64,000 nt of DNA. Source: Virgibacillus proomii (GTDB lineage Bacteria; Bacillota; Bacilli; Bacillales; Amphibacillaceae). The position numbers were made by a program, and so were the translations under genes. Location: assembly GCF_900162615.1 (NCBI RefSeq), contig NZ_FUFN01000010.1, positions 22,886-86,885 of the forward strand, written 5' to 3'. The notes under the pieces were generated by a model. It ran no database searches and had not been told where the DNA came from. It worked only from the letters and a program-made list of their open reading frames with translations. Below are positions 10,383 through 26,297 of the stretch, one piece after another. Position 1 is the stretch's first letter, and every line of letters begins with the position of its first letter.

Positions 10383-12461
10383 ATGGCTAGAGAGTTCTCC
10401 TTGGAAAAGACGCGAAATATTGGTATTATGGCACACATCGATGCAGGTAAAACCACTACTACTGAGCGTATTCTTTTCTATACAGGACGTATTCATAAGA
10501 TTGGTGAAACACATGAAGGTGCTTCACAAATGGACTGGATGGAGCAGGAGCAGGAGCGAGGAATTACGATCACTTCAGCTGCTACAACAGCTTCGTGGAA
10601 AGATCATCGTATTAACATTATCGATACACCTGGTCACGTAGACTTCACTGTAGAAGTTGAACGGTCTTTACGTGTACTCGATGGTGCAGTTACCGTTCTT
10701 GATGCTCAATCCGGTGTAGAACCACAAACAGAAACCGTATGGCGACAAGCAACAACATACGGTGTACCAAGAATTGTATTTATTAACAAAATGGATAAAG
10801 TCGGCGCTGATTTCCTATATGCAACTGGAACGCTGAAAGAACGTTTAGGTGCCAATGCTCACCCTGTTCAACTTCCAATTGGAGCAGAGGATGAATTTGA
10901 GGGGATTATTGACCTAATCTCCATGCATGCTTTCTTTTATGAAGACGATTTAGGTACTCATGCAGAAGAACGTGAAATTCCGGATGAATATAAAGAAAAA
11001 GCCGAAGAACTGCGTAACAACTTGGTTGAAGCAGTTTCTGAGCTTGATGAAGATTTAATGATGAAGTATCTTGAAGGCGAAGAAATTACAAATGACGAGC
11101 TGAAAGCAGCTATTCGTAAAGCGACGTTAAATGTTGAGTTTTATCCAGTATTTTGCGGTTCAGCATTTAAAAACAAGGGTGTTCAATTAATGCTAGACGG
11201 TGTTATTGACTATCTTCCGGCACCAACAGATGTTGCAGATATTGAAGGAATTGTGCCTGGTACAGAGGAGGAAACAACTCGCCCTTCTTCTGAAAATGCA
11301 CCATTTGCTGCTCTAGCATTTAAAGTTATGACAGATCCATATGTTGGTAAGTTAACTTTCTTCCGCGTATATTCCGGAACGTTAGATGCTGGTTCCTATG
11401 TTTTAAACTCTGTGAAAAACAAGCGTGAACGTATTGGTCGTATCCTGCAAATGCATGCTAATTCACGTAAAGAGATCTCGAAAGTGCATGCTGGGGAGAT
11501 CGCTGCTGCGGTTGGTTTAAAGGATACAAGTACGGGAGATACGCTTTGTGATGAGAAGAATCCAGTTATCCTTGAGTCTATGGAATTCCCTGAGCCTGTA
11601 ATTGGTGTTGCAATTGAACCAAAAACAAAAGCGGACCAAGATAAAATGGGAATTGCTTTAGCAAAATTAGCTGAAGAGGACCCAACGTTTAAAACCGAAA
11701 CAAATGAAGAAACTGGTCAAACCATTATCTCTGGTATGGGTGAACTCCACTTGGATGTTATTGTTGACCGTTTAAAACGTGAATTTAAAGTAGAGGCAAA
11801 TGTTGGAGCTCCACAAGTTGCTTACCGTGAAACTTTCCGTTCTGCTGCCGAAGTAGAAGGTAAGTTTATCCGACAATCTGGTGGACGTGGGCAATACGGT
11901 CATGTTTGGATTAAATTTGAGCCAAACGAAGAAGGCGCTGGCTTCGAATTTATCAACAAAATTGTTGGTGGTGTTGTTCCTCGTGAATATATTCCATCTA
12001 TTCAAGCTGGTATTGAAGAAGCAATGGAGAACGGGGTATTAGCAGGTTATCCGGTAATCGATATTAAGGCAACATTGTATGATGGTAGCTACCACGATGT
12101 AGACTCTAACGAAATGGCATTTAAAATTGCTGCATCCATGGCATTAAAAGCAGCAAAAAATAAATGTAACCCAGTGCTTCTTGAACCAATTGCTAAAGTA
12201 GAAATCGTTGTTCCTGAAGAATATATGGGAGATATCATGGGAGATGTTACATCTCGTCGTGGGCGTGTGGAAGGAATGGAAGCCCGCGGACCTGCCCAAG
12301 TTGTAAAAGGCTTTGTACCACTTTCTGAAATGTTTGGTTATGCAACAGCATTGCGTTCCAACACCCAAGGACGTGGAACATTCACGATGCACTTTGACCA
12401 TTATGAAGAAGTGCCTAAGAGCATCGCTGAAGAAATTATTAAGAAAAATGCTGGCGAATAA
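10383..12461 (+). CDS. fusA: Translation elongation factor G
   Basis: Ribosomal translocase GTPase, 692 residues. The P-loop AHIDAGKTT (residues 17-25), the [10 protein letters not shown] effector segment, DTPGHVDF and NKMDK define the G domain, followed by EF-Tu-like domain II and the EF-G III-V domains ending [14 protein letters not shown]. Length and motifs are those of canonical EF-G1. It follows rpsG closely in the str operon. Confidence 0.98.
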   Translation: MAREFSLEKTRNIGIMAHIDAGKTTTTERILFYTGRIHKIGETHEGASQMDWMEQEQERGITITSAATTASWKDHRINIIDTPGHVDFTVEVERSLRVLDGAVTVLDAQSGVEPQTETVWRQATTYGVPRIVFINKMDKVGADFLYATGTLKERLGANAHPVQLPIGAEDEFEGIIDLISMHAFFYEDDLGTHAEEREIPDEYKEKAEELRNNLVEAVSELDEDLMMKYLEGEEITNDELKAAIRKATLNVEFYPVFCGSAFKNKGVQLMLDGVIDYLPAPTDVADIEGIVPGTEEETTRPSSENAPFAALAFKVMTDPYVGKLTFFRVYSGTLDAGSYVLNSVKNKRERIGRILQMHANSRKEISKVHAGEIAAAVGLKDTSTGDTLCDEKNPVILESMEFPEPVIGVAIEPKTKADQDKMGIALAKLAEEDPTFKTETNEETGQTIISGMGELHLDVIVDRLKREFKVEANVGAPQVAYRETFRSAAEVEGKFIRQSGGRGQYGHVWIKFEPNEEGAGFEFINKIVGGVVPREYIPSIQAGIEEAMENGVLAGYPVIDIKATLYDGSYHDVDSNEMAFKIAASMALKAAKNKCNPVLLEPIAKVEIVVPEEYMGDIMGDVTSRRGRVEGMEARGPAQVVKGFVPLSEMFGYATALRSNTQGRGTFTMHFDHYEEVPKSIAEEIIKKNAGE

Positions 12462-12584
12462 TTGATTTTTTAATTAATCTAAAGTATAACTTGTATTAAA
12501 GGCTAAGAAGTGATGAATAAGCATTGTTTCTGGCTAACTATAAAATTACAAAACACTTTCATTTAATTAAGGGAGGAACTATAA

Positions 12585-13775
<1,191 letters not shown>

Positions 13776-13793
13776 GAAATTGAAGATAATGGT

Positions 13794-13830
13794 AAAAACA
13801 CAGGTGGCGTGACGACGCTATCTGTGTTTT
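13794..13830 (+). terminator. Intrinsic terminator after tuf
   Basis: AAAAACACAG (13794-13803) pairs with CTGTGTTTT (13822-13830), with an inner GGCGT/ACGC stem, giving a strong hairpin whose 3' arm ends in TTTT, 18 bases after the tuf stop. It ends the str operon. Confidence 0.85.
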
Positions 13831-13905
13831 CTGCATGTAATGGATCGGTTTCAATTGAAATCATAAGATGTAATCTATCGATATCTAAAAAAAGTGTAAA
13901 CCCTC

Positions 13906-13934
13906 TTGAAATCACTAGTTAAAGTAAGTATAAT
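13906..13934 (+). promoter_or_regulatory. S10 operon promoter, distal
   Basis: TTGAAA (13906-13911) and TATAAT (13929-13934) with a 17-base spacer. It lies in the gap after the tuf terminator and, with a second promoter 67 bases downstream, would drive the S10-spc-alpha cluster. Confidence 0.65.
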
Positions 13935-13972
13935 GTATAAATGTGCAATCACATAGGTTTTTCAAAAAAAGG

Positions 13973-14001
13973 TTGCAATGACTAGCCATATTCTATATAA
14001 T
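13973..14001 (+). promoter_or_regulatory. S10 operon promoter, proximal
   Basis: TTGCAA (13973-13978) and a perfect TATAAT (13996-14001) with a 17-base spacer, about 130 bases upstream of rpsJ. The transcript would begin about 14008 and include a structured leader. Confidence 0.75.
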
Positions 14002-14010
14002 GAGAATGTT

Positions 14011-14442
<432 letters not shown>

Positions 14443-14470
14443 TGATTGTTTTTAATAGGAGGTGTAACGG

Positions 14471-15100
14471 ATGACGAAAGGAATCTTAGGTCGTAAAATC
14501 GGCATGACTCAGTTGTTTTCAGAGAGTGGAGAATTAATTCCTGTAACTGTAATAGAGGCTGAGCCGAATGTAGTATTGCAAAAAAGAACGATTGAAAACG
14601 ATGGTTATGAGGCAATACAGCTTGGTTTTGCTGATGAAAAGGAAACACGTACAAACAAGGCGGAAAAAGGTCATGCTGAAAAAGCAAACACAACCCCTAA
14701 GCGCTACGTTCGTGAAATCCGTAATGCAAAGCTTGACGAATATGAAGTAGGTCAAGAAATTAGCGTTAGTGTATTTCAATCTGGAGATAAAGTTGATGTA
14801 ACAGGAACAACGAAAGGGAAAGGATTCCAAGGCTCTATTAAGCGTCATAATCAACACCGCGGTCCAATGTCCCACGGTTCTCACTACCATAGAGGCCCTG
14901 GTTCTTTAGGTGCGGTAGATCCGATGCGTGTATTTAAAGGAAGACCACTTCCGGGACGTATGGGTGGAGATCAAGTAACTATCCAAAACCTTGAAGTTGT
15001 AAAAGTAGATGAAGAGCGTAACCTGCTATTAATTAAAGGTAACGTTCCAGGTGCAAAAAAATCATTCGTAAAAATCACGAGTGCGATCAAGGCTAACTAA
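14471..15100 (+). CDS. rplC: 50S ribosomal protein L3
   Basis: Assembly-initiating 50S protein, 209 residues, with the extended loop reaching the peptidyl transferase centre ([17 protein letters not shown] and [15 protein letters not shown]). ATG follows AGGAGGTGTAACGG. It lies 28 bases after rpsJ. Confidence 0.98.
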   Translation: MTKGILGRKIGMTQLFSESGELIPVTVIEAEPNVVLQKRTIENDGYEAIQLGFADEKETRTNKAEKGHAEKANTTPKRYVREIRNAKLDEYEVGQEISVSVFQSGDKVDVTGTTKGKGFQGSIKRHNQHRGPMSHGSHYHRGPGSLGAVDPMRVFKGRPLPGRMGGDQVTIQNLEVVKVDEERNLLLIKGNVPGAKKSFVKITSAIKAN

Positions 15101-15126
15101 TCATACAGATGAAGGGAGGATATGTC

Positions 15127-15750
15127 ATGCCTAAAGTAGCACTATTTAAACAAGACGGAGCTCAAGCTGGTGAAATGGAGTTAAACGATTCTGTATTCGG
15201 CATTGAGCCAAATACGCATGTTTTACATGAAGCAGTAGTAATGCAACGTTCTTCTATGCGTCAAGGAACCCATGCGGTAAAAAACCGCTCTGAAGTACGT
15301 GGTGGAGGACGCAAACCATGGCGTCAAAAAGGTACTGGACGTGCACGTCAAGGTTCTATTCGTTCCCCACAATGGGTAGGCGGAGGTACAGTATTTGGTC
15401 CAACTCCACGTAGCTACAGCTATAAATTACCAAAAAAAGTACGTCGTCTCGCATTAAAATCTGCGCTTTCATCAAAAGTAAAAGAAAACGACCTCGTTGT
15501 TTTAGAAAGTCTTACTTTTGATGAACCAAAAACAAAAGAAGCTGTGAAAATGCTTGAAGCACTAAAAATTGATAAAAAAGCATTAATCGTAGTTACTGAA
15601 AAAGATGACACAATTATTCGTTCAACTAATAATCTTCAATCTGTAAAAGTATTAACAGTTGAGGAAATCAATGTTCTAGACTTGCTTGGACATGACAAGC
15701 TGATCTTGACGAAGGATGCAGCTGAAAAAGCAGGGGAGGTGCTTGCATAA
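15127..15750 (+). CDS. rplD: 50S ribosomal protein L4
   Basis: Assembly protein lining the exit tunnel, 207 residues from the ATG at 15127 after GGGAGGATATGTC; an upstream in-frame ATG at 15109 overlaps that site. The tunnel-loop segment [20 protein letters not shown], where macrolide-resistance changes occur, looks wild-type. Its TAA overlaps the rplW ATG by one base, indicating translational coupling. Confidence 0.97.
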   Translation: MPKVALFKQDGAQAGEMELNDSVFGIEPNTHVLHEAVVMQRSSMRQGTHAVKNRSEVRGGGRKPWRQKGTGRARQGSIRSPQWVGGGTVFGPTPRSYSYKLPKKVRRLALKSALSSKVKENDLVVLESLTFDEPKTKEAVKMLEALKIDKKALIVVTEKDDTIIRSTNNLQSVKVLTVEEINVLDLLGHDKLILTKDAAEKAGEVLA

Positions 15751-16037
15751 TGAAAGATCCACGTGAGATTATAAAGCGCCCTGTCATTACAGAGCATTCA
15801 GCTGATCTAATGGCAGAAAAGAAATACACATTTGAAGTCGCTCCAAAAGCGAACAAAACAGAAATTAAACTAGCTGTTGAACATGTGTTTGGAGTGAAGG
15901 TAGTAAAAGTTAATACAACGAATTTAAAAGGTAAATTCAAACGTATGGGCCGTTATGGTGGTTTTCGTCCAAATCGCAAGAAAGCCATTGTACAGCTCTC
16001 AGAAGATAGCAAAGAACTAGACTTCTTTGAAGCATAA
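15750..16037 (+). CDS. rplW: 50S ribosomal protein L23
   Basis: Exit-tunnel rim protein that docks trigger factor and SRP, 95 residues. [20 protein letters not shown] is the family N-terminal signature. The gene starts on the last base of rplD, with GGGGAGG inside the rplD 3' end serving as ribosome-binding site. Confidence 0.97.
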   Translation: MKDPREIIKRPVITEHSADLMAEKKYTFEVAPKANKTEIKLAVEHVFGVKVVKVNTTNLKGKFKRMGRYGGFRPNRKKAIVQLSEDSKELDFFEA

Positions 16038-16068
16038 TTAACAAGATTTCGTGAAGGAGGGAAAAAAG

Positions 16069-16899
16069 ATGGCGATTAAAAAGTTTAGACCAACGTCCAA
16101 TGGTAGACGTAATATGTCCGTATCTGATTTTGCAGAAATTACAACAGATACGCCTGAAAAGTCCCTATTAAGCCCTTTATATAATCGAGGCGGTCGAAAC
16201 AATCAAGGGAAATTAACTGTTCGTCATCAAGGTGGCGGTCATAAGCGTCAATACCGTATCATCGATTTCAAACGTGATAAAGATGGTATACCAGGACGCG
16301 TTGCTACTATTGAATATGATCCAAACCGCTCAGCAAACATTGCATTAATTCATTATGCTGATGGAGAAAAACGTTATATTTTAGCTCCGAAAGGTTTGAA
16401 AGTAAATCAAGAAATTGAATCTGGTGAGAATGCAGACATTAAATTAGGAAATGCGCTTCCTTTAGCAAATATTCCAGTAGGTACAGTCATTCATAATATC
16501 GAGTTAAAACCAGGACGCGGAGGACAGCTTGCTCGTTCTGCGGGTGCAGAAGCTCAAGTTCTAGGTCGCGATGGAAAATACTCCTTGGTTCGCTTAGCTT
16601 CTGGTGAAGTTCGTTTGATTTTATCTACTTGTCGTGCAACGGTAGGGCAAGTCGGTAATATTGAACATGAGCTCATCCGTATCGGAAAAGCAGGTCGTTC
16701 CCGCTGGTTAGGCAAACGCCCTACAGTTCGTGGGTCTGTTATGAACCCTAATGATCACCCGCACGGTGGTGGTGAAGGACGTGCACCAATTGGACGTAAG
16801 TCACCAATGTCACCTTGGGGTAAACCTACACTTGGTTACAAAACGCGTAAACGCAACAAACCAACTGATAAGTTTATCGTTCGTAAACGTAAAAAATAA
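16069..16899 (+). CDS. rplB: 50S ribosomal protein L2
   Basis: Universal peptidyl-transferase-centre scaffold protein, 276 residues from the ATG at 16069 after AAGGAGGGAAAAAAG. The conserved [20 protein letters not shown] segment contains the histidine implicated in peptidyl transferase activity, followed by the basic [19 protein letters not shown] tail. Confidence 0.98.
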   Translation: MAIKKFRPTSNGRRNMSVSDFAEITTDTPEKSLLSPLYNRGGRNNQGKLTVRHQGGGHKRQYRIIDFKRDKDGIPGRVATIEYDPNRSANIALIHYADGEKRYILAPKGLKVNQEIESGENADIKLGNALPLANIPVGTVIHNIELKPGRGGQLARSAGAEAQVLGRDGKYSLVRLASGEVRLILSTCRATVGQVGNIEHELIRIGKAGRSRWLGKRPTVRGSVMNPNDHPHGGGEGRAPIGRKSPMSPWGKPTLGYKTRKRNKPTDKFIVRKRKK

Positions 16900-16956
16900 T
16901 CAAAAAACAGTGGCGGGAAAACAGCCCGTCTTTCCAATCCGAAAGGAGGTTAATCC

Positions 16957-17235
16957 ATGGGTCGCAGTTTGAAAAAAGGACCTTTTGCAGATGACCATTT
17001 ATTGAAGAAAGTTGAAACGTTAAATGAAAGTGACAAAAAGCAAGTTATTAAAACTTGGTCACGTCGTTCTACTATATTCCCTACATTCGTTGGACACACG
17101 ATCGCTGTGTACGACGGACGCAAACATGTACCAGTTTATATTACGGAAGACATGGTCGGTCATAAACTAGGAGAATTCGCGCCAACACGCACCTTTAGAG
17201 GGCACGGCGGCGATGATAAGAAAACAAAACGCTAA
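16957..17235 (+). CDS. rpsS: 30S ribosomal protein S19
   Basis: 30S head protein near the A-site finger, 92 residues. [18 protein letters not shown] and the [16 protein letters not shown] motif are family signatures. ATG follows GAAAGGAGGTTAATCC. Confidence 0.98.
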   Translation: MGRSLKKGPFADDHLLKKVETLNESDKKQVIKTWSRRSTIFPTFVGHTIAVYDGRKHVPVYITEDMVGHKLGEFAPTRTFRGHGGDDKKTKR

Positions 17236-17253
17236 TGAGAGGAGGCACATATC

Positions 17254-17595
17254 ATGCAAGCTAAAGCCGTTGCAAAATCGGTTCGTATTGCTCCTCGTAA
17301 AGTACGTCTAGTCGTTGATCTTATTCGAGGAAAAAGTGTAGGTGAAGCAATTGCGATTTTACGTCATACACAACGCGGTGCTTCTCCAATTGTAGAAAAA
17401 GTATTAAATTCTGCAGTCGCAAACGCAGAGCATAATTATGAAATGGACACGGATAATCTGATTGTTTCTGAAGCATTTGTAAACGAAGGTGTTACGTTGA
17501 AACGTTTCCGTCCGCGTGCACAAGGTCGTGCAAGCAGAATTAATAAGCGCACAAGCCACATCACAGTTGTGGTAACAGAAAAGAAGGAGGGATAG
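17254..17595 (+). CDS. rplV: 50S ribosomal protein L22
   Basis: 50S protein with a beta-hairpin in the exit tunnel, 113 residues. [18 protein letters not shown] near the N-terminus and the tunnel hairpin [19 protein letters not shown] identify it. The stop is separated from the rpsC GTG by three bases, and the rpsC ribosome-binding site lies inside this gene. Confidence 0.98.
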   Translation: MQAKAVAKSVRIAPRKVRLVVDLIRGKSVGEAIAILRHTQRGASPIVEKVLNSAVANAEHNYEMDTDNLIVSEAFVNEGVTLKRFRPRAQGRASRINKRTSHITVVVTEKKEG

Positions 17596-17598
17596 TCA

Positions 17599-18240
17599 GT
17601 GGGTCAAAAAGTAAATCCAAACGGTCTTCGTGTCGGTATCATTAAAGACTGGCAGTCGAAATGGTACGCTGATAAAGACTATGCAGACTTACTACATGAA
17701 GATATTAAAATTAGAGAATATCTAGAAAACCGTTTAAAAACATCTGCTGTTTCTTCAATTGACATTGAACGTGCAGCAAATCGTGTTAATATCACAATTC
17801 ATACTGGGAAGCCTGGTATGGTAATTGGTAAAGGCGGTTCAGAAGTAGAATCACTACGTAAAGCTTTGAACAGTTTAACCGGCAAGCGGGTTCATATTAA
17901 TATTGTAGAAATTAAAAAAGTTGATCTTGATGCAAGATTAGTTGCTGAAAATATTGCTCGTCAATTAGAAAATCGTGTTTCATTCCGACGTGTACAAAAA
18001 CAAGCCATTCAACGTACTATGCGTGCTGGCGCTAAAGGAATTAAAACACAAGTATCTGGACGTCTAGGTGGAGCAGATATTGCTCGTGCGGAACACTATA
18101 GCGAAGGAACAGTACCACTACACACGCTGCGTGCTGACATCGATTACGGTACAGCAGAAGCTGACACTACTTACGGTAAGCTAGGTGTCAAAGTGTGGAT
18201 TTATCGTGGTGAAGTCCTTCCAACTAAAACTGATAAATAA
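17599..18240 (+). CDS. rpsC: 30S ribosomal protein S3
   Basis: mRNA-entry-channel protein with a KH domain, 213 residues, GTG start at 17599 after [33 protein letters not shown] is the KH GXXG loop. The C-terminal domain ([17 protein letters not shown]) is complete. Confidence 0.98.
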   Translation: MGQKVNPNGLRVGIIKDWQSKWYADKDYADLLHEDIKIREYLENRLKTSAVSSIDIERAANRVNITIHTGKPGMVIGKGGSEVESLRKALNSLTGKRVHINIVEIKKVDLDARLVAENIARQLENRVSFRRVQKQAIQRTMRAGAKGIKTQVSGRLGGADIARAEHYSEGTVPLHTLRADIDYGTAEADTTYGKLGVKVWIYRGEVLPTKTDK

Positions 18241-19174
<934 letters not shown>

Positions 19175-19216
19175 TAAAATTCGCTCGGAAGGTATCTGAA
19201 GGGAGGTCACAGCGTT

Positions 19217-19585
19217 ATGATTCAACAAGAGAGTCGTTTAAAAGTTGCAGATAACTCTGGTGCTCGTGAATTGTTAACCATTAAAGTATTGGGCGGATCA
19301 GGACGAAAAACAGCTAATATCGGTGATGTTGTTGTTTGTACGGTGAAAGAAGCAACACCAGGCGGCGTTGTCAAAAAAGGCGATGTTGTTAAAGCTGTTA
19401 TCGTGCGTTCAAAATCTGGTGCACGCCGTAAAGATGGATCATATATTCGTTTTGATGAAAATGCAGCGGTAATTGTTCGTGATGATAAAAGTCCAAGAGG
19501 AACTCGTATTTTTGGACCAGTCGCACGTGAATTACGTGATGCAAAGTTCATGAAAATCGTATCTCTTGCTCCAGAAGTATTATAA
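19217..19585 (+). CDS. rplN: 50S ribosomal protein L14
   Basis: Intersubunit-bridge protein, 122 residues, starting [20 protein letters not shown] and ending [12 protein letters not shown] follows AGGGAGGTCACAGCGTT. The next gene, rplX, is 191 bases away, where most gaps in this cluster are below 60, because of an inserted family B repeat. Confidence 0.98.
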   Translation: MIQQESRLKVADNSGARELLTIKVLGGSGRKTANIGDVVVCTVKEATPGGVVKKGDVVKAVIVRSKSGARRKDGSYIRFDENAAVIVRDDKSPRGTRIFGPVARELRDAKFMKIVSLAPEVL

Positions 19586-19587
19586 GA

Positions 19588-19737
19588 GTGTGTTCAAATA
19601 GAGGATAAAAAGGTTTGAAAATTTCATGTCGGTGCCGTTTTGAGCAGCTAGCGTGTAAAAGTTAAATGCATGGGAGCGGAGAAACATGGCAACGATGAAT
19701 GAAGCGTCGTTTTTATTTGACTTTTTGAACATCCTTT
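19588..19737 (+). repeat. Dispersed repeat family B, copy B2, inside the S10 cluster
   Basis: A roughly 150-bp internally deleted copy. The left end GTGTTCAAATAGAGGATAAA and the right end (read on the other strand) GGATGTTCAAAAAGTCAAAT form the terminal inverted repeats. The block GGGAGCGGAGAAACATGGC matches CAAGGAACGGAGAAACAAGC of copy B1. It lies between rplN and rplX. Confidence 0.75.
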
Positions 19738-19776
19738 ATGAGCTAAAAATTAGCCTTGTTAGGAGGTGCGTTAAGC

Positions 19777-20088
19777 ATGCATGTAAAAAAAGGTGATAAA
19801 GTCAAAGTTATTTCCGGCAAAGACCGTGGAAAAGAAGGCACAGTTTTAGAAGCATACCCGAAAAAAGAACGAGTGCTTGTTGAAGGCATTAACATGATAA
19901 AAAAACATGCCAAACCTTCTCAGGAGAATCCACAAGGAGGAATTCTGAACCAAGAAGCACCAATCCATGTTTCTAACGTAATGCCGTTAGATCCTAAATC
20001 CGGTGAACCAACCCGTGTTGGCTATGAAGTGCGTGATGGAAAGAAAGTCCGCATCGCTAAAAAATCCGGTAAAGCGTTAGATAAATAG
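19777..20088 (+). CDS. rplX: 50S ribosomal protein L24
   Basis: Assembly initiator near the tunnel exit with a KOW motif ([20 protein letters not shown]), 103 residues from the ATG at 19777 (MHVKKGDK). AGGAGGTGCG is at good distance; the upstream TTG at 19756 would start within unconserved sequence. Confidence 0.97.
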   Translation: MHVKKGDKVKVISGKDRGKEGTVLEAYPKKERVLVEGINMIKKHAKPSQENPQGGILNQEAPIHVSNVMPLDPKSGEPTRVGYEVRDGKKVRIAKKSGKALDK

Positions 20089-20112
20089 GTTTAGCGAAAG
20101 GAGGGCGACATG

Positions 20113-20652
20113 ATGAATCAACTGAAGAAAAAATATCAAGATGAAGTAATACCATCGTTAATGAAAAAATTTAACTATAAATCTGTAATGCAAGTACCAG
20201 CAATCGACAAAATTGTAATTAATATGGGTGTTGGTGACGCAGTACAAAACTCAAAAGCTTTGGACAATGCTGTTGAAGAGCTTGCATTAATTTCTGGTCA
20301 AAAGCCTGTAATTACACGTGCAAAAAAATCAATTGCTGGTTTTCGCCTTCGTGAGGGAATGCCGATCGGTGCGAAAGTAACCCTTCGCGGTGAGCGTATG
20401 TACGATTTTTTACAAAAGCTAATTGCTGTATCACTTCCACGTGTACGTGACTTCCGTGGGATTTCTAAAAAAGCATTTGATGGCCGTGGAAATTACACAT
20501 TAGGTATTAAAGAACAGCTAATTTTCCCAGAAATTAATTATGATAAAGTTAACAAAGTCCGCGGTATGGATATTGTTATCGTGACAAGCTCCAACACTGA
20601 TGAAGAAGCTCGTGAACTTCTGACTCAGCTGGGCATGCCTTTCCAAAAGTAA
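20113..20652 (+). CDS. rplE: 50S ribosomal protein L5
   Basis: 5S-rRNA-binding protein of the central protuberance, 179 residues from the second of two adjacent ATGs (20113); the first (20110) adds one methionine and is equally usable. [20 protein letters not shown] and [18 protein letters not shown] are family signatures. Confidence 0.97.
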   Translation: MNQLKKKYQDEVIPSLMKKFNYKSVMQVPAIDKIVINMGVGDAVQNSKALDNAVEELALISGQKPVITRAKKSIAGFRLREGMPIGAKVTLRGERMYDFLQKLIAVSLPRVRDFRGISKKAFDGRGNYTLGIKEQLIFPEINYDKVNKVRGMDIVIVTSSNTDEEARELLTQLGMPFQK

Positions 20653-20868
<216 letters not shown>

Positions 20869-20897
20869 ACCCCTATTCGGGAAGGAGGTAATGATAA

Positions 20898-21296
20898 ATG
20901 GTTATGACAGATCCAATTGCAGATATGCTTACTCGCATTCGTAATGCTAATATGGTAAAACATGAAAAGTTAGAACTTCCAGCATCTACTATGAAAAAAG
21001 AGATTGCTGACATCCTGAAGCGTGAAGGCTTCGTTTCTGACTATGAGCTTGTGGAAGACAACAAGCAAGGCATTCTTCGTATATTCCTTAAGTATGGTGC
21101 AAACGAGGAGCGAGTAATTACAGGTATTAAACGTATAAGTAAACCAGGACGCCGTGTATATGCAAAAGCAACGGAAGTACCTCGAGTACTAAACGGTTTA
21201 GGAATAGCTATCGTATCAACATCTAAAGGAGTGCTTTCCGATAAAGAAGCACGTGCACAAGCTGTTGGTGGCGAAGTAATTGCATATGTCTGGTAA
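20898..21296 (+). CDS. rpsH: 30S ribosomal protein S8
   Basis: Central-domain rRNA-binding protein, 132 residues, [18 protein letters not shown] start, ending [16 protein letters not shown] follows GGAAGGAGGTAATGATAA. In other bacteria S8 is the repressor of the spc operon; no leader of that type is evident here. Confidence 0.98.
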   Translation: MVMTDPIADMLTRIRNANMVKHEKLELPASTMKKEIADILKREGFVSDYELVEDNKQGILRIFLKYGANEERVITGIKRISKPGRRVYAKATEVPRVLNGLGIAIVSTSKGVLSDKEARAQAVGGEVIAYVW

Positions 21297-21327
21297 TTGA
21301 GTATTAAATGTTGAGGAGGTGTATGGA

Positions 21328-21864
21328 ATGTCTCGTATAGGACTTAAACCAATCGAAATTCCCCAAGGTGTAGAAGTTAAACTTGATGGTAATGTCGTTA
21401 CTGTAAAAGGCCCTAAAGGTGAATTATCGAGAGAACTACATCAAGATATTAAAGTAAATATAGAAGGAAATGTGGTTACGTTAGAACGCCCAAGTGATCA
21501 CAAAGACCACCGCGCATTACACGGAACTACCCGAAGCCTGATCAATAATATGGTTGAAGGTGTAAGTAAAGGATTTGAGAAGTCACTTGAAATTATCGGT
21601 GTTGGTTATCGTGCGCAAAAACAGGGAAACAAAGTAGTTATCAATGCTGGTTTCTCTCATCCTGTTGAAATCGAACCAATCGAAGGCATCGAAATCGACG
21701 TACCAAAAAACACACAGCTTATCGTTAAAGGAATTGATAAGGAGCAAGTGGGAGCAATTGCATCCAAAATCAGAGCAATTCGTCCGCCTGAGCCTTATAA
21801 AGGTAAAGGAATTCGTTACGAAGGCGAATATGTACGTCGTAAAGAAGGTAAAACTGCCAAGTAA
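21328..21864 (+). CDS. rplF: 50S ribosomal protein L6
   Basis: Protein near the factor-binding site, 178 residues from the ATG at 21328 ([15 protein letters not shown]) after GAGGAGGTGTATGGA; the in-frame GTG at 21319 lies in the ribosome-binding site. [20 protein letters not shown] near the C-terminus is diagnostic. Confidence 0.97.
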   Translation: MSRIGLKPIEIPQGVEVKLDGNVVTVKGPKGELSRELHQDIKVNIEGNVVTLERPSDHKDHRALHGTTRSLINNMVEGVSKGFEKSLEIIGVGYRAQKQGNKVVINAGFSHPVEIEPIEGIEIDVPKNTQLIVKGIDKEQVGAIASKIRAIRPPEPYKGKGIRYEGEYVRRKEGKTAK

Positions 21865-21892
21865 GACTAGGTAGCAGAAAGGAGTGACCTAA

Positions 21893-22258
21893 GTGATTAC
21901 AAAACCTGATAAAAATGCGGTACGTAAAAGAAGGCACGCTCGTGTTCGTAAGACAGTTCACGGTACAGCACAGTGTCCTCGTTTAAACGTCTACCGTTCA
22001 AATAAACACATTTATGTACAATTAATTGATGATGTAAATGGAACTACACTTGCAAGTGCTTCTACCAAAGATAAAGAACTAAATGTAACTGGATCTACTA
22101 GCAATGTAGAAGCAGCAAAAAAGGTCGGAGAAATGATTGCTAAACGTGCTCAGGATAAAGGTTACAAATCGGTTGTCTTTGACCGCGGAGGCTACCTTTA
22201 TCATGGACGTGTGAAAGCTTTAGCAGATGCTGCAAGAGAAGCAGGTCTTGAATTTTAA
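21893..22258 (+). CDS. rplR: 50S ribosomal protein L18
   Basis: 5S rRNA-binding protein, 121 residues, GTG start at 21893 after [31 protein letters not shown] and [20 protein letters not shown] identify the family. Confidence 0.97.
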   Translation: MITKPDKNAVRKRRHARVRKTVHGTAQCPRLNVYRSNKHIYVQLIDDVNGTTLASASTKDKELNVTGSTSNVEAAKKVGEMIAKRAQDKGYKSVVFDRGGYLYHGRVKALADAAREAGLEF

Positions 22259-22278
22259 TCGATAAAGGAGGGACATAC

Positions 22279-22782
22279 ATGAATAAAAACATTGATCCGA
22301 ACAAGTTAGATCTTGAAGAGCGTGTTGTTGCGGTTAACCGTGTTGCAAAAGTTGTAAAAGGTGGACGTCGCTTCCGCTTTGCAGCTCTAGTGGTAGTCGG
22401 GGATAAAAATGGTCATGTAGGTTTTGGTACAGGAAAAGCACAAGAAGTACCAGAAGCAATTAAAAAAGCAGTTGATGATGCAAAGAAAAATCTAATTACC
22501 GTACCAATCGTTGGAACTACAATTCCACATGAAATTCATGGTCAGTTTGGTTCAGGTAATGTATTATTAAAACCAGCAGCAGAAGGTACTGGAGTTATTT
22601 CCGGTGGTCCGGTACGTGCTATTTTGGAACTTGCTGGTGTAGGTGATATCTTAACAAAATCATTAGGTTCAAACACACCGATTAATATGATTCGTGCTAC
22701 TTTAAACGGATTATCAAACTTAAAGCGCGCAGAAGATGTAGCAAAACTACGTGGAAAGTCTGTAGAAGAACTGTTAGGATAA
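22279..22782 (+). CDS. rpsE: 30S ribosomal protein S5
   Basis: Ribosomal fidelity protein with an N-terminal double-stranded-RNA-binding-like domain, 167 residues. [20 protein letters not shown] contains the loop in which spectinomycin-resistance changes arise; it appears wild-type. ATG follows AAAGGAGGGACATAC. Confidence 0.98.
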   Translation: MNKNIDPNKLDLEERVVAVNRVAKVVKGGRRFRFAALVVVGDKNGHVGFGTGKAQEVPEAIKKAVDDAKKNLITVPIVGTTIPHEIHGQFGSGNVLLKPAAEGTGVISGGPVRAILELAGVGDILTKSLGSNTPINMIRATLNGLSNLKRAEDVAKLRGKSVEELLG

Positions 22783-22795
22783 GGAGGGAACTGTT

Positions 22796-22978
22796 ATGTC
22801 TAAAAAATTAGAAATCACCCTCACGCGCAGTGTTATTGGTGGAACAGAAGTACAAAGAAAAACTGTTCAAGCATTGGGACTAAAAAAAATTCGACAATCG
22901 GTTGTTCATGAAGATACAGCAGCTGTTCGCGGTATGGTTAACAAAGTATCTCATTTACTAACGGTTAAAGAAGTTTAA
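22796..22978 (+). CDS. rpmD: 50S ribosomal protein L30
   Basis: Small 50S protein of 60 residues, with [20 protein letters not shown] and the C-terminal [17 protein letters not shown] follows AAGGAGGGAACTGTT, 13 bases after rpsE. Confidence 0.96.
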   Translation: MSKKLEITLTRSVIGGTEVQRKTVQALGLKKIRQSVVHEDTAAVRGMVNKVSHLLTVKEV

Positions 22979-23010
22979 TTACGAAATAAGCGTAAAGAGG
23001 AGGTGCTCGC

Positions 23011-23450
23011 ATGAAACTTCATGAATTGAAGGCAGCAGAAGGTGCACGTAAAAATCGTAATCGAGTAGGCCGTGGAATGTCATCAGGCAATGGAAAAACA
23101 TCCGGACGAGGACATAAAGGACAAAAAGCTCGTTCTGGAGGTGGCACTCGCCCAGGTTTTGAAGGTGGTCAAATGCCACTATTCCAACGCCTGCCTAAAC
23201 GTGGATTTACAAACATTCATCGTAAAGAGTTTGCCATTGTTAACGTCGATACGTTAAACCGTTTTGAGGATGGTACTGAAATCACACCTGAGCTATTACT
23301 GGAAGAAGGCGTAGTTAGTAAATTAAAAGCTGGTATTAAAGTACTAGGTAATGGAACGATTGAAAAGAAACTAACAGTAAAAGCTCACAAGTTCTCTGCT
23401 TCAGCTAAAGAAGCAATTGAGGCAGCGGGCGGACAAACAGAGGTGATCTA

Positions 23451-23451
<1 letters not shown>
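23011..23451 (+). CDS. rplO: 50S ribosomal protein L15
   Basis: Late-assembly 50S protein, 146 residues. The glycine-rich N-terminal arm [20 protein letters not shown] and [18 protein letters not shown] are diagnostic. The last base of its TAA is the first base of the secY ATG (TAATG), coupling L15 to the translocon. Confidence 0.97.
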
Positions 23452-25417
<1,966 letters not shown>

Positions 25418-25597
25418 TATCTTTAACTGGAAAAGGTGCATTTTTACTGTTGAAAAGTTATAATTAGTCGTGAGTATCATGTGACTATTGATATAAACTT
25501 GAATAAATGTGACACAGGATAAAAGTGAGTAAGGTAACTAATCCTTTTGTTCAAAAGGAACCATATAAACTATAGCCTAAGTGAAGGTGATCGCTTG

Positions 25598-25933
25598 TTG
25601 AAGGAAGATGATTCGATTCCGCTGATAGGTCAAGTTGTTCGTATTATGCAAGGACGTGATGCGGGTCAATACGCAGTCGTTATTAATTTAGTCGATGATA
25701 AGTATGTCTTGCTTGCAGATGGGGAAAAACGTAAATATGATCGACCAAAGAAAAAGAATCTTCATCATATCGAGTTAATGGATTATATTTCTCCAGAAGT
25801 CCAAAACAGCCTTCTAGAAACTGGTCGTGTCACAAATGGTAAATTGCGATTTGCCATAGCAAAATTTGTCAATGAAGTTGTGACTGATTTGAAGAAGGGA
25901 GATCAACACGATGGCGAAAGACGATGTAATTGA
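25598..25933 (+). CDS. KOW-domain RNA-binding protein (L14e/YbzG-like)
   Basis: A roughly 111-residue protein with an N-terminal KOW/L14e-like SH3 barrel ([20 protein letters not shown], then a second strand pair [10 protein letters not shown] and the basic loop [13 protein letters not shown]). Such a gene sits before infA in Bacillus (ybzG). The likely start is TTG 25598, 7 bases after GAAGGTGA; in-frame TTGs at 25595 and 25547 are alternatives, the latter without a ribosome-binding site. Its 3' end overlaps infA by 23 bases. Function unknown; an accessory ribosome or RNA-binding role is inferred. Confidence 0.8.
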   Translation: MKEDDSIPLIGQVVRIMQGRDAGQYAVVINLVDDKYVLLADGEKRKYDRPKKKNLHHIELMDYISPEVQNSLLETGRVTNGKLRFAIAKFVNEVVTDLKKGDQHDGERRCN

Positions 25934-26129
25934 AGTGGAAGGAACCGTAACTGAAACGCTACCTAATGCGATGTTTAATGTCGAATTAGAAAATGGTCAT
26001 ACGGTATTAGCTCATGTATCTGGTAAAATACGTATGCATTTTATTCGCATTCTTCCTGGCGATAAAGTAACGGTTGAACTTTCTCCGTATGATTTAACAA
26101 GAGGACGAATTACGTACCGTTATAAATAA
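25911..26129 (+). CDS. infA: Translation initiation factor IF-1
   Basis: OB-fold initiation factor of 72 residues occupying the 30S A site, [23 protein letters not shown] at 25911 follows GAAGGGAGATCAACACG within the end of the KOW gene, implying coupled translation. Confidence 0.97.
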   Translation: MAKDDVIEVEGTVTETLPNAMFNVELENGHTVLAHVSGKIRMHFIRILPGDKVTVELSPYDLTRGRITYRYK

Positions 26130-26133
26130 GTGA

Positions 26134-26274
<141 letters not shown>

Positions 26275-26297
26275 TAAACAGGAGGTGTTAAAACTTT

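Noticed and set aside
19588..19776. rplN-rplX gap as a ribosomal-protein autoregulatory leader
   Set aside because: Its ends and internal blocks match the copies at 9.6 kb and 33 kb, so it is better explained as a repeat insertion.
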